Source of the DNA: Shimwellia blattae DSM 4481 = NBRC 105725
GTDB taxonomy: Bacteria; Pseudomonadota; Gammaproteobacteria; Enterobacterales; Enterobacteriaceae
DNA length: 64,000 bases
Assembly: GCF_000262305.1 (NCBI RefSeq)
Contig: NC_017910.1
Span: forward strand, 2,418,001 to 2,482,000
Reading direction: 5' to 3'
Shown here: positions 32,889 to 41,627 of the stretch, one piece after another
Position numbering within the stretch: position 1 is the first letter of the stretch
Layout: each line of letters starts with the position of its first letter
The notes under the pieces: model-generated
Databases searched by the model: none
What the model was told of the DNA's origin: nothing
The model's input: the letters and a program-made list of their open reading frames with translations, nothing else
Position numbers and translations under genes: made by a program

Positions 32889-33914
32889 TTAGTGGCCCGC
32901 TTTATGGGCTTCCCAGCGCTCATGAAGGGCGGTCAGCTGTGTATGCGCTTCCTTCCAGCGTGCTGATCCCAGTAACGCTTCCCGGGTCAGCGAGCCGTTA
33001 TGATACAAACTTGTTACACGCGACGCTTTGACCGGAGACAGGTTATCCAGCACACTTACCGCCCCTTTACGATTATTACAGACGAGGATCATATCGCAAC
33101 CGGCATCCAGCGCCGCCTGGCCCCGCTCCGCGTAGCTGCCCATAATCGCAGCCCCCTCCATGGATAAATCATCGGAGAAGATAACCCCGTCAAACCCCAG
33201 CTCGCCGCGTAACACCTGCTGCAGCCAGTAAGGAGAGCCGCTGGCCGGGCGCGGGTCTATCTGCTCATAAATCACATGGGCGGGCATCACCGCATCCAGC
33301 AGGTTGTCCTGAATTAATGCGCTGAAGATGGACATATCCCGGTCGCGGATGATCTCCGCCGGGCGGGGATCCCGCGGCGTCTCTTTGTGGGAGTCGGCCT
33401 GAACGGCGCCGTGGCCCGGGAAGTGCTTACCGGTGGTTTTCATCCCGGCGCTGTGCATCCCGTCAATCACCGCGCGCGCCATATGCAGCGCCTCCTGGGG
33501 ATCTTTATGGTATGAGCGCTCGCCAATTGCGGCACTGATATGGCCCAGATCCAGTACCGGCGCAAAGCTGATATCAATATCCATGGCTATCATTTCACTG
33601 GCCATCAGCCAGCCGCACTCCCGGGCCAGCGCGGCCCCCTGCTCCATACCCAGCAACGCGGCAAAAGACTGCGCCGCAGGCAGCCGGGTAAAGCCCTCCC
33701 GAAAACGCTGCACCCGCCCGCCTTCCTGGTCAACCGCCACCACCAGCTGGTTACGGGAAGCGCGGCGAATCTGGCGTACCAGTTCGCGTAGCTGCTCCGG
33801 ATCATGATAATTACGGGTAAATAAAATCAGCCCGCCTACCAGCGGGTGCTGAAGAATTTCACGCTCTTCGTGGTCCAGCTCATAGCCGGACACATCTAAC
33901 ATTACCGGGCCCAC
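32889..33914 (-). CDS. nagZ: Beta-N-acetylglucosaminidase NagZ
   Basis: GH3 cytosolic enzyme of peptidoglycan recycling that removes GlcNAc from anhydromuropeptides; its products include AmpC beta-lactamase inducers. 341 residues in a single TIM barrel, as usual for enterobacterial NagZ. Visible are the substrate segment KTTGKHFPGHGAVQADSHKE with the catalytic His-Asp pair, and the nucleophile aspartate in IFSDDLSMEGA. It works in the same recycling route as nagK in this window. thiK lies 12 bp upstream. Confidence 0.96.
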   Translation of the reverse strand: MGPVMLDVSGYELDHEEREILQHPLVGGLILFTRNYHDPEQLRELVRQIRRASRNQLVVAVDQEGGRVQRFREGFTRLPAAQSFAALLGMEQGAALARECGWLMASEMIAMDIDISFAPVLDLGHISAAIGERSYHKDPQEALHMARAVIDGMHSAGMKTTGKHFPGHGAVQADSHKETPRDPRPAEIIRDRDMSIFSALIQDNLLDAVMPAHVIYEQIDPRPASGSPYWLQQVLRGELGFDGVIFSDDLSMEGAAIMGSYAERGQAALDAGCDMILVCNNRKGAVSVLDNLSPVKASRVTSLYHNGSLTREALLGSARWKEAHTQLTALHERWEAHKAGH

Positions 33915-33926
33915 ACTATACCTCTC

Positions 33927-34766
33927 TTAATTAAGCCAGCGCCGCAGAGCAGACCATTGGGTCTCCGCCAGCGCGATAAATTCCGTATCGCCGGTTTGCT
34001 GCCAGCGTTGTTCATACCAGGATGCGGCCAGAAGCCCGGTCCAGGGGCGCCAGCGATCCACCTGGCAGGCCAGGCGCTGGCGGTCTATACCGGACAACCG
34101 GGCATATTCCGCAATCAGTAACTGCCGCTGGTGCTCGCTCTCCACCCCTGCGGCCGCCAGCTCCAGCGCGATATCCCCGTCACCGGCATATTCCCAGTCG
34201 ATCAGGCGCAGCCCCGCAGGCTGCCAGACAATATTACCGCTATGGATATCCATATGCAGGGGGGCCAGGCGCAACGGGCGCGGCTCACGCCGCTGTGTCA
34301 GCCGTTTAAGCACCCGCAGCCAGCCGGGGGAGCGCCGGGCCGGATCCGCTGCCTGCCAGTAATAGTTCACCAGCCACAACACCGGCACCCGCCAGCCAAA
34401 CAGGGGCCGCTGGTGCAGGCGCTGTAAAACAGCCGCCAGCGGTGCAATATCCCCCTCACCGATAGCCGGTTTAACGTCTCCTTCGAGCCATTCACAAACC
34501 AGCCACTGCGCCGTGCAGCCCAGCACCCGGGGGCCGATACCCTCCCCGGCCCGGCACAATGCCCGCTGCTGGCGGCGCAGGTAAACGCCTGGCAGCCCGG
34601 GCCAGAGCGCCGGGCGCGCAGCAAGAGCACCCGCGCGCGTCTCAATACGCAGCGCACCGCTACCCAGCCCGCCCGGGCCGGATACAGCACCGGCGGCCTG
34701 AGCCGCCGGTAAGATCTGAGTCAGCAGATGGGTTAACTGCCGGTCAGTGGGTTTGCTGTACCGCAC
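33927..34766 (-). CDS. thiK: Thiamine kinase ThiK
   Basis: Aminoglycoside-phosphotransferase-like kinase that phosphorylates thiamine in salvage. The kinase loop HMDIHSGNIVWQ and the metal segment LIDWEYAGDGDIALELAAAGVE are clear and match E. coli ThiK. The N-terminal half is more diverged and alanine/glycine-rich. Two GTG starts are possible: 34766 (VRYSKPTDRQL, 279 residues, best alignment with the 274-residue E. coli protein) and 34790 (287 residues). Neither has a strong ribosome-binding site; both overlap the end of lpoB, suggesting translational coupling. Formerly ycfN. Confidence 0.88.
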   Translation of the reverse strand: MRYSKPTDRQLTHLLTQILPAAQAAGAVSGPGGLGSGALRIETRAGALAARPALWPGLPGVYLRRQQRALCRAGEGIGPRVLGCTAQWLVCEWLEGDVKPAIGEGDIAPLAAVLQRLHQRPLFGWRVPVLWLVNYYWQAADPARRSPGWLRVLKRLTQRREPRPLRLAPLHMDIHSGNIVWQPAGLRLIDWEYAGDGDIALELAAAGVESEHQRQLLIAEYARLSGIDRQRLACQVDRWRPWTGLLAASWYEQRWQQTGDTEFIALAETQWSALRRWLN

Positions 34767-35463
34767 CTTTCCCTGACCAGACAATTTCACCGCTTTGTAC
34801 CGTCATCAGCTGCATTTGTAACTGAGGGGCATTCACATTCCCCGTCGCGTTAGAGTACAGCACATACTGCGCCCCGACTTTACGGGCGATCCCCATCGCT
34901 TTGGAGCGGGAGCCAAGGCTGTCATTGGCCGAAAGACCCAGCGCCTGCTTAGCCGTCGACAGCTGCTGCGACGAGACCAGCGTAAATTTGCCGTTATTGG
35001 TCAGCGCACTGCGCAACGCACTGGTGGCGTCGCTGGTTTTCAGGCTGCCGTTGGTGCGGTTATTGACGCTGTCAACCAGCAGCACGCTGCCGTTACTGAC
35101 CCCGGCAGACTGCAGCATCTGGCTGACCATTGGCACAGCCGCGCTGCCCCAGTCATAGTGCCGCACGCGGGGCGCTGGCGCTGATGAGCCCGAAGAGGAC
35201 GACGAGTGATGACGCCCCGGCGTGCCGTGCTCTTCAACAATCGGCCCTGGCTGGGCAGGAACCACCACCCCTGATGGTGCGGTAACCACCGGCGGTTTGG
35301 GCGGCTTGGGCGGCTTGGGTTGCTGTGGCTGCTGCGGTTGTTGCGGCTGTTCAGGCTTTGTCTGTGCCTGATCAACAGGCGCCGGTGACTGGCCCCGCAT
35401 CGTACAGCCGGTCATGATTATCGCCACCACTACAGGCAGCAGATAGCGAGAGATTCCTCTCAT
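34744..35463 (-). CDS. lpoB: Outer-membrane lipoprotein LpoB, activator of PBP1b
   Basis: Reaches through peptidoglycan to stimulate penicillin-binding protein 1b. 239 residues (213 in E. coli): signal peptide with lipobox MTG-C (Cys20), a disordered linker (about 25-100), and the globular domain (about 102-239) starting RHYDWGSAAVPMVSQML and including LLVDSVNNRTNGSL. The linker is longer than in E. coli and contains short tandem repeats, three QQP units and then three KPP units. That may set its reach across the periplasm. It is followed by overlapping thiK. Confidence 0.94.
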   Translation of the reverse strand: MRGISRYLLPVVVAIIMTGCTMRGQSPAPVDQAQTKPEQPQQPQQPQQPKPPKPPKPPVVTAPSGVVVPAQPGPIVEEHGTPGRHHSSSSSGSSAPAPRVRHYDWGSAAVPMVSQMLQSAGVSNGSVLLVDSVNNRTNGSLKTSDATSALRSALTNNGKFTLVSSQQLSTAKQALGLSANDSLGSRSKAMGIARKVGAQYVLYSNATGNVNAPQLQMQLMTVQSGEIVWSGKGAVQQTH

Positions 35464-35476
35464 TAATTTTTACCCC

Positions 35477-35851
35477 TCAGAGATAAAGATAAAGTCGCAC
35501 CTTAGAAGCACCCGCGGCCGTTGTCAGCGTCGTGATCCTGGCACTGGCGTGTGCCGCCACGACAACAGACGCTGTTTTTTCCAGCGGGTGTATTTCAAGC
35601 CCGGTATTGTCATACCAGTAAAACCGATAATTAACGGTTATCGGCTGGTTTGTTTCATTGTAGAGTTCAGACGTTGCCACGTGTTGCGCACCGGTGTGGT
35701 TAACCTCCGGCGCACTGGCTGTGATCCCACCAGCCAGCACGGAGGCCTCCATCACCAGGGTTTGCTGGTGATTTACCGGTATTTCCGGCCGGGACTGACA
35801 ACCGGCCATTCCCAGAACACTGAGCAGCACAGCAATAAGCCCCGTTCGCAT
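35477..35851 (-). CDS. ycfL: DUF1425 lipoprotein YcfL
   Basis: A 124-residue lipoprotein: signal peptide and lipobox MAG-C (Cys18), then a DUF1425 beta-rich domain with YRFYWYDNTGLEIHPLE and the ending KVRLYLYL, shared with E. coli YcfL (125). Fifteen upstream in-frame codons overlap hinT and are not part of the protein. It lies one base after hinT and 13 bp before lpoB, so the hinT-ycfL-lpoB-thiK-nagZ-ycfP genes probably form one operon. Its function is unknown. Confidence 0.92.
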   Translation of the reverse strand: MRTGLIAVLLSVLGMAGCQSRPEIPVNHQQTLVMEASVLAGGITASAPEVNHTGAQHVATSELYNETNQPITVNYRFYWYDNTGLEIHPLEKTASVVVAAHASARITTLTTAAGASKVRLYLYL

Positions 35852-35852
35852 G

Positions 35853-36212
35853 TTATCGTCCCTGTGGTGCCAGCAGCGGCCCCAGTGGGCGACCACCCAG
35901 CAGATGCATGTGGATGTGGTATACCTCCTGCCCGCCGTGACGATTGCAGTTTACCACCAGGCGATATCCGTCTTCAGCGATCCCCTCTTCGCGGGCGATT
36001 TTCGCTGCCACCGTCATCATGCGTCCCAGCGCCAGTTCGTGCTCCGGGGTTGTATCATTAACAGTAGGGATAAGGATATTAGGAATAATCAGAATGTGCG
36101 TTGGCGCCTGGGGAGAAATATCGCGAAACGCCGTTACCAGCTCATCCTGATAGACAATATCCGACGGGATTTCACGACGAATAATCTTACTGAAAATCGT
36201 TTCTTCGGCCAT
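35853..36212 (-). CDS. hinT: Purine nucleoside phosphoramidase HinT
   Basis: HIT-family hydrolase of adenosine phosphoramidates, 119 residues as in E. coli. The histidine triad is YHIHMHLLGG at about 100-109. The N-terminus MAEETIFSKIIRREIPSDIVYQ is nearly invariant. It is the first gene of the hinT-to-ycfP run. In E. coli K-12 fhuE (a TonB-dependent siderophore receptor) lies between hinT and ptsG; it is absent here. Confidence 0.97.
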   Translation of the reverse strand: MAEETIFSKIIRREIPSDIVYQDELVTAFRDISPQAPTHILIIPNILIPTVNDTTPEHELALGRMMTVAAKIAREEGIAEDGYRLVVNCNRHGGQEVYHIHMHLLGGRPLGPLLAPQGR

Positions 36213-36394
36213 GGCAGTTTCCTTCAGCTAAATCGAACAGGGTACAGCGGACCCTGGCTGCGCGAACCGGTGAGCAGCAACTCACTGAGCGCTACACCGC
36301 CCGGCAGGTAATATGTTGAAGTTTGAGTATATCACTGTCGCGCAGCGCGACAAATCTGCCAGCACCCGCAGGGCACTTACCGGTATCAGAAACG

Positions 36395-36420
36395 AAAAAA
36401 AGGAGGCCGTAGCCTCCTTC
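36395..36420 (-). terminator. Rho-independent terminator of ptsG
   Basis: On the minus strand AAGGAGGC-TACG-GCCTCCTT is followed by TTTTTT, about 20 bases after the ptsG stop. Confidence 0.92.
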
Positions 36421-36441
36421 TGGTACTCCCCGGAATATCCG

Positions 36442-37875
36442 TCAGTGATTGCGGATATATTCGTCCATTTCGGTTTTCAGGTTATCGGATTTGGTCCCGA
36501 AGATAGCCTGAACACCAGAGCCTGCTACCACAACCCCGGCAGCGCCCAGTTTCTTCAGCCCGGGCTGGTCAACTTTGGCGACATCCGCAACGCTTACGCG
36601 CAGACGGGTGATACAGGCATCAAGGTTGGTGATGTTCTCTTTACCGCCGAAGGCCGCCACCAGAGCCGGTGCCATTTCACTGGTCGCAGTGGCTTTGCTG
36701 CTTTCAGTGGTCTCTTCACGGCCCGGCGTTTTCAGATCCAGTGCCTTAATCAGCACCCGGAATACGGTGTAGTACACCAGCGCGTAGCAGATACCAACAA
36801 TCGGGAACAGCCACAGCTTGCTGCTGTTACCGCTCAGCACGATGAAGTCAATCAGCCCGTGTGAGAAGCTGGTCCCGTCACGCATACCCAGCAGAATACA
36901 GATAGGGAATGCCAGACCCGCCAGAATGGCGTGAATGATATACAGGATCGGCGCCACGAACATGAAAGAGAATTCGATAGGCTCGGTAATACCGGTCAGG
37001 AACGAGGTCAGCGCCGCGGAGATCATGATACCGCCCACTTTGGCGCGGTTTTCCGGCTTCGCTGAGTGCCAGATAGCAATCGCGGCAGCAGGCAGACCGT
37101 ACATTTTGAACAGGAAGCCACCAGACAGTTTACCTGCCGTCGGGTCACCGGCCATGTAGCGCGGAATATCGCCGTGGAACACCTGGCCTGCGGCGTTGGT
37201 GAATTCACCAATCTGCATCTGGAAAGGTACGTTCCAGATATGGTGCAGACCAAAGGGCACCAGGCAGCGCTCGATAAAGCCATAAATACCAAACGCGACC
37301 ACCGGGTTCTGATAAGCCGCCCACTGGGAGAAGGTCTGAATAGCGGAGCCTACCGGCGGCCAGATAAAGGAGAGAATAACCCCGGTGAAGATAGCCGCCA
37401 GACCGGAAATAATCGGAACAAAGCGCTTACCGGCAAAGAAGCCCAGATACTCCGGCAGCTTAATACGGTAAAAGCGGTTGAACATATAGGCCGCAATGGC
37501 ACCAGAGATGATCCCGCCAAGCACCCCGGTATCCGCCAGGTGTTTTGCGGCAATCTCTTCTGCCGGAAGATGCAGCACCAGAGGTGCGACCACTGCCATG
37601 GTTTTCACCATGATCCCGTAGGCAACAACGGCCGCCAGAGCCGAAACCCCGTCGTTATTGGTAAAGCCCAGCGCCACACCGATGGCGAAAATCAGCGGCA
37701 TATTGGCAAAAACGGAACCGCCTGCTTCGGCCATCACATGAGAGACAACTTCGGGTAACCAGCTGAAGTTTGCTGAACCGACACCAAGCAGAATACCTGC
37801 AATGGGCAGTACAGATACGGGCAACATCAGCGATTTACCGACCTTCTGCAGGTTAGCAAATGCGTTCTTAAACAT
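36442..37875 (-). CDS. ptsG: Glucose-specific PTS enzyme IICB (PtsG)
   Basis: Imports and phosphorylates glucose. 477 residues, as in E. coli: the membrane IIC domain (about 1-385, roughly ten helices, with the GITEPIEFSFMF substrate loop) and the cytosolic IIB domain (about 400-477) with the phosphocysteine Cys421 in NLDACITRLRV. The start MFKNAFANLQKVGKSL has an AGGAG ribosome-binding site that is also the SgrS pairing site. Mlc- and CRP-like sites lie upstream. fhuE is missing on its downstream side relative to E. coli. Confidence 0.97.
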   Translation of the reverse strand: MFKNAFANLQKVGKSLMLPVSVLPIAGILLGVGSANFSWLPEVVSHVMAEAGGSVFANMPLIFAIGVALGFTNNDGVSALAAVVAYGIMVKTMAVVAPLVLHLPAEEIAAKHLADTGVLGGIISGAIAAYMFNRFYRIKLPEYLGFFAGKRFVPIISGLAAIFTGVILSFIWPPVGSAIQTFSQWAAYQNPVVAFGIYGFIERCLVPFGLHHIWNVPFQMQIGEFTNAAGQVFHGDIPRYMAGDPTAGKLSGGFLFKMYGLPAAAIAIWHSAKPENRAKVGGIMISAALTSFLTGITEPIEFSFMFVAPILYIIHAILAGLAFPICILLGMRDGTSFSHGLIDFIVLSGNSSKLWLFPIVGICYALVYYTVFRVLIKALDLKTPGREETTESSKATATSEMAPALVAAFGGKENITNLDACITRLRVSVADVAKVDQPGLKKLGAAGVVVAGSGVQAIFGTKSDNLKTEMDEYIRNH

Positions 37876-37898
37876 AATTGAAAGTGCTCCTGAGTATT
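37876..37898 (-). promoter_or_regulatory. SgrS small-RNA target in the ptsG leader
   Basis: The leader just before the start codon reads AATACTCAGGAGCAC followed by TTTCAATT. It keeps the block that base-pairs with SgrS (CUGAGUAUU) in E. coli and covers the ribosome-binding site, so SgrS would block translation during sugar-phosphate stress. The sgrS gene itself is outside this window. Confidence 0.65.
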
Positions 37899-37959
37899 TG
37901 TGCTTTATTGTCGGGCCCCGGGGAGGCGGGCCCTGTGTCAGGCATCTAAGTGCCTTTTA

Positions 37960-37985
37960 TTTATTACGAAGACTAAAATAATTCA
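37960..37985 (-). promoter_or_regulatory. Mlc operator of ptsG
   Basis: On the minus strand GAATTATTTTAGTCTTCGTA followed by ATAAATA closely matches the E. coli ptsG Mlc site as I remember it (AATTATTTTACTCTGTGTAA core). It lies about 85-110 bases before the start codon. Confidence 0.65.
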
Positions 37986-37993
37986 TCCGGATT

Positions 37994-38015
37994 TTACTTG
38001 ACCCCCATCACGTTT
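37994..38015 (-). promoter_or_regulatory. CRP-like site of ptsG
   Basis: AAACGTGATGGGGGTCAAGT on the minus strand has a good left half (CGTGA for TGTGA) and a weak right half (TCAAG for TCACA). It lies about 25 bases upstream of the Mlc-like site, as in E. coli. Confidence 0.55.
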
Positions 38016-38138
38016 CATAAGTCAGTAACTTAAAAAAGCGAAGGGGTTCACATCTTTTATATAAAACCCTGAAAATACGGGCCAACAGACACCGATCCCG
38101 GTGCCAGACTTTACGCGCACCGGGGATTAATTACGAGC

Positions 38139-38162
38139 CAAAAAAAAATCCTGCTGCCAGGA
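38139..38162 (-). terminator. Terminator of the fab-to-ycfH operon
   Basis: On the minus strand TCCTG-GCAG-CAGGA is followed by TTTTTTTTT, just after the ycfH stop. The stem is short (5 bp) but the U-run is long. Confidence 0.7.
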
Positions 38163-38168
38163 ATCGGA

Positions 38169-38951
38169 TTATTCCAACCCGTTGATCTTAAACAGCAATG
38201 AGAAGTTTCGTGTGGTGGCCTGTGCCAGGGTCTCCAGCGAGACGCCCTTCAGCACCGCCAGATATTCCGCCACATCGCGTACCATCGCGGGCTGGTTTTC
38301 TTTACCGCGGTGCGGCACCGGGGCCAGATAAGGGGAGTCGGTCTCTATCAGCATCCTGTCCAGCGGAACATAGCGGGCCGCATCGCGCAGCTGCTCTGCA
38401 TTGCGGAACGTCACAATCCCGGAGAAGGAAATCATAAAACCCAGATCCAGCAATTTGCCCGCCGTCTCACGATCCTCCGTGAAACAGTGTAGTACCCCGC
38501 CGCAGTCTGTCACGCCCTCTTCTTTAAGGATAGCCAGCGTATCGGCCCGGGCATCCCGGGTATGCACAATCACCGGCTTGTTCAGCTCGCGCCCCACGCG
38601 GATATGGTCACGAAAAGAGCGCTGCTGCTGCGCTTTGGTTTCCGGGGTATAAAAATAATCAAGCCCGGTCTCCCCCAGCGCCACCACTCCCGGCTCTGCG
38701 GCCAGGCGCAGTAACTCGTCTGTGTGGTAGGGTTCATCCTGGTTTAACGGGTGTACCCCGCAGGAGAACGCGACATTGTCCCGCTCCCCCACCAGTTTAC
38801 GCATCGCCCGGTATCCCGGCAGTGTCGTGGCCACCGCCAGGCAAAATTTCACATCGCGGGCGGCCGCTTTGGCCAGCACATCATCAACATTTTTATGGAC
38901 CGACTGATAATCCAGCCCGTCCAGATGGCAGTGGGAATCAACTAAAAACAT
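38169..38951 (-). CDS. ycfH: TatD-family metal-dependent hydrolase YcfH
   Basis: A 260-residue TIM-barrel hydrolase of the TatD deoxyribonuclease family. Metal ligands are visible: DSHCHLDGLDY (HxH, about 6-8), ALGETGLDYFY (Glu), VIVHTRDA (His), HCFTED (His) and IETDSPYLAP (Asp). Its substrate is not proven. It ends the long operon and follows holB by 9 bp, as in E. coli. Confidence 0.93.
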   Translation of the reverse strand: MFLVDSHCHLDGLDYQSVHKNVDDVLAKAAARDVKFCLAVATTLPGYRAMRKLVGERDNVAFSCGVHPLNQDEPYHTDELLRLAAEPGVVALGETGLDYFYTPETKAQQQRSFRDHIRVGRELNKPVIVHTRDARADTLAILKEEGVTDCGGVLHCFTEDRETAGKLLDLGFMISFSGIVTFRNAEQLRDAARYVPLDRMLIETDSPYLAPVPHRGKENQPAMVRDVAEYLAVLKGVSLETLAQATTRNFSLLFKINGLE

Positions 38952-38960
38952 AATAGCTCT

Positions 38961-39968
38961 TTAAAGATAATCAGCAGGGAGCATGGCCCCGGGGCGCATC
39001 CACTGTTCCCAGCGTAATAGCAGCTCCGTCAGCATCAGCTCCCGGTTAAGGCCGGGAACATCACGTAACTGTTCCCGGCACTGGAACAGGTGATGCAACA
39101 CCGCCTGCAAAACGGCGGCAGACATCATTGAGCATAGCTGCTCTACCAGCCCCCGGGCGTCTGCATTCGCCAGCCAACTGGCGGCACCGCGCTGAACCTT
39201 GAGGGCGTCCAGCAATAAGGTACTGATCCAGTGGAGCGACTCCACCACATGCTCGTCGTTCAGAACACTGGTCAGCAACAGCAGATCCCGGTGCTGTAGC
39301 GCCTCTTCCAGCCGGGCACAAACGGCGCTGCGCCGCTTCCAGTTCTCCGGCTGAAGTAACGCCAGCGCCGCCCCGGGGGCCCCCATACTCAGCCGCAGTG
39401 CGGTTTGCAGCGGCCAGGGCTCCAGGTGAGTCTCCCGCCCCAGCCAGGCCAGGGCGTAGGGCTCATCCGGCGGGGCCAGGTGCCAGGACAGGCAGCGGCT
39501 GCGCAGGGTAATCAGCAGGCGGGCGGGCTCCCGACAGCCGAGGAAAAACCAGCAGTTCTCCGGCGGCTCTTCAAGGGTTTTCAGCAGCGCGTTCGCCGCA
39601 GGCTCGGTAAGTTTTTCCGCATCAGGGATCCAGACAATACGCGCCCCGCCCCGCCCGGATCGGCTATAGAGCTTTTCTGTCACCTGGCGCACCGGATCGA
39701 TGCCGATAGCCGATTTGCCCTTTTCCGGCACCACCAGGTGGTAGTCCGGGTGGGTGCCGGCCTGCATCAGCTGGCAGCCCCGGCAGTGACCACAGCTTTT
39801 GTGGCCGTCCGGGTGCTCGCACATCAGCCAGCGGCAAATGGCGTAGATCAGCGCGTCGTCCCCCATGCCGGGCAGCGCGTGAACCAGCAGCGCATGGTGC
39901 GCCCGCCCGGACTGGTACTGGCTTATCAGTTGCTCAAATGCCGGGCGCAGCCACGGATACCAGCGCAT
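38961..39968 (-). CDS. holB: DNA polymerase III delta-prime subunit
   Basis: Clamp-loader subunit, 335 residues (334 in E. coli). The AAA+ domain carries a zinc module with KSCGHCRGCQLMQAGTHPDYH (about 55-75) and the sensor region KTLEEPPENCWF. Like other delta-prime proteins, it lacks a working Walker A. Its start overlaps the tmk stop by one base. Confidence 0.95.
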   Translation of the reverse strand: MRWYPWLRPAFEQLISQYQSGRAHHALLVHALPGMGDDALIYAICRWLMCEHPDGHKSCGHCRGCQLMQAGTHPDYHLVVPEKGKSAIGIDPVRQVTEKLYSRSGRGGARIVWIPDAEKLTEPAANALLKTLEEPPENCWFFLGCREPARLLITLRSRCLSWHLAPPDEPYALAWLGRETHLEPWPLQTALRLSMGAPGAALALLQPENWKRRSAVCARLEEALQHRDLLLLTSVLNDEHVVESLHWISTLLLDALKVQRGAASWLANADARGLVEQLCSMMSAAVLQAVLHHLFQCREQLRDVPGLNRELMLTELLLRWEQWMRPGAMLPADYL

Positions 39969-40606
39969 CAGGCTTGCTCCTGCACCCAGTTAATCAGCAA
40001 GGTGCGGATCTGCTGGCCTACCTGTTCCAGCGGCTGGGTTGCGTCAATGGTCCGGATGCGCGAGTCGGCTGCGGCCAGCGCCTGATAACGGGCGCGGGTG
40101 CGGTTAAAGAAGTCCAGCGACTCCTGCTCGATACGATCAAGTGCCCCCCGGGCCCGGGCGCGCGTCAGCCCCACTTCCGGGGTGACATCCAGATACAGGG
40201 TCAGATCCGGGGCAAAATCCCCCAGTACCGTGTCGCGCAGGGTGCTGAGCATCTGCGGGTCAATCTGGCGGCCACCGCCCTGGTAGGCCTGGGTGGATAA
40301 ATCATGGCGATCGCCCACCACCCAGGCACCACGGGCCAGAGCCGGTTTAATCACCGTCTCCACCAGTTGTGTACGGGCGGCATAGAACATCAGCACTTCG
40401 GCTTTGGCGGTAATCACCTCATCACCGGTGGCTTTAAGATCCAGAATCAGGCTGCGCAGCTTTTCCGCCAGCGCAGTGCCGCCCGGCTCCCGGGTCTCAA
40501 CAATGTCGGTAACGCCCAGCCCGCGTAGGGTCTCAATCACCAGGCTGCGGGCGCTGGTTTTTCCGGAGCCTTCCAGCCCTTCAATGACGATAAATTTACT
40601 GCGCAT
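39968..40606 (-). CDS. tmk: Thymidylate kinase
   Basis: Phosphorylates dTMP to dTDP. 212 residues; P-loop GLEGSGKTS (about 10-18, where E. coli has GLEGAGKTT; both substitutions are conservative), DR motif DRHDLSTQAYQGGGR, and the LID segment RARARGALDRIEQE of the type II (E. coli) class. It overlaps mltG by 11 bases and holB by one base, so translation is coupled. Confidence 0.96.
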   Translation of the reverse strand: MRSKFIVIEGLEGSGKTSARSLVIETLRGLGVTDIVETREPGGTALAEKLRSLILDLKATGDEVITAKAEVLMFYAARTQLVETVIKPALARGAWVVGDRHDLSTQAYQGGGRQIDPQMLSTLRDTVLGDFAPDLTLYLDVTPEVGLTRARARGALDRIEQESLDFFNRTRARYQALAAADSRIRTIDATQPLEQVGQQIRTLLINWVQEQA

Positions 40607-41618
40607 TTTTGTCCTTAAGAACCTGAATGTAGCTGCGGACAGCCCGGTTATGGTCGTTCAGGTTGGTGCTGAACTTGTGTCCCCCTTTGCCGTCCGCTAC
40701 AAAGTAAAGCCAGTTGCTTTTCGCCGGGTGTGCCGCGGCTTTCAGCGAGGCCGGGCCGGGAACCGCAATCGCCCCCGGCGGCAGGCCGTCAATCATGTAG
40801 GTGTTATACGGGGTGGCCGTTTCCAGATCTTTGCGGGTGATATTGCCCTTGTAGTGCTCCCCCATGCCGTAGATAACCGTCGGGTCCGTTTGCAGGCGCA
40901 TGCCGGTCCGCAGGCGGTTAATAAACACCGAGGAGACCAGATCCCGCTCGCTGGCAACGGCGGTCTCTTTTTCAATGATGGACGCCATCGTGACCAGTTG
41001 ATCCGGGCTCTTATAGGGCAGGCCGTCCATACGCCCTTTCCATACCCTATCGATCTCTTTCACCATCCGCTGGCGGGCGCGCTTCATCAGCGCCACGTCG
41101 GTAGTATTTGCTGTATACAGCCAGGTATCCGGGTAGAACCAGCCTTCTATCTTATCCGTATCAGAGAGCCCCAGGGCTTTGGCCAGTGTCGGGTAGCTGT
41201 CATCTTTGAGGGTGTGTTTGATGTAGGGCGCGTTGCGCAGCTGGGCCAGCCAGTCGCTGACCCGCATCCCCTCCACCAGGCGTAGCGGAAACTGGGCCTC
41301 TTTACCGCTGGCCAGCAGCGCCAGCATGTCGCGCAGGGTCATCCCCGGTGTTAAGCGGTAGGTACCGGCCTTAAAGTGCGACAGGGTCGGTTCCAGCTTC
41401 AGCAGCCACTGAAATACCCGGGGGCGGTTAATGAGCTTGTCTGCGTAGAGCTGTTCACCCAGCGCCAGCCGCCCGGTGCCCGGTTTCAGGGTAAATATCG
41501 TCTCCCCGCTAATGGGCAGCCGGCTTGCGGCCAGCCGGTGCACTTTCCACATCCCGGCGCCAGCGGCCAGACCCAGCAGCACCAGAATCAGCAGCAGGAC
41601 ATAAAACATCTTTTTCAT
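40596..41618 (-). CDS. mltG: Endolytic murein transglycosylase MltG
   Basis: Inner-membrane lytic transglycosylase that cuts nascent glycan and ends strands; 340 residues, as in E. coli (formerly YceG). One N-terminal membrane helix (about 4-22), a LysM-like subdomain, and the catalytic domain with ASIIEKETAVASERDLVSSVF, whose glutamate is the expected catalytic residue, and PYNTYMIDGLPPGAIAVPG. It lies 9 bp after pabC and overlaps tmk. Confidence 0.95.
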   Translation of the reverse strand: MKKMFYVLLLILVLLGLAAGAGMWKVHRLAASRLPISGETIFTLKPGTGRLALGEQLYADKLINRPRVFQWLLKLEPTLSHFKAGTYRLTPGMTLRDMLALLASGKEAQFPLRLVEGMRVSDWLAQLRNAPYIKHTLKDDSYPTLAKALGLSDTDKIEGWFYPDTWLYTANTTDVALMKRARQRMVKEIDRVWKGRMDGLPYKSPDQLVTMASIIEKETAVASERDLVSSVFINRLRTGMRLQTDPTVIYGMGEHYKGNITRKDLETATPYNTYMIDGLPPGAIAVPGPASLKAAAHPAKSNWLYFVADGKGGHKFSTNLNDHNRAVRSYIQVLKDKNAQ

Positions 41619-41627
41619 TAAATACTC

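Noticed and set aside
36313..36864. 183-codon frame running from the ptsG terminator into ptsG antisense
   Set aside because: Contains the terminator and an antisense region; no translation signal.
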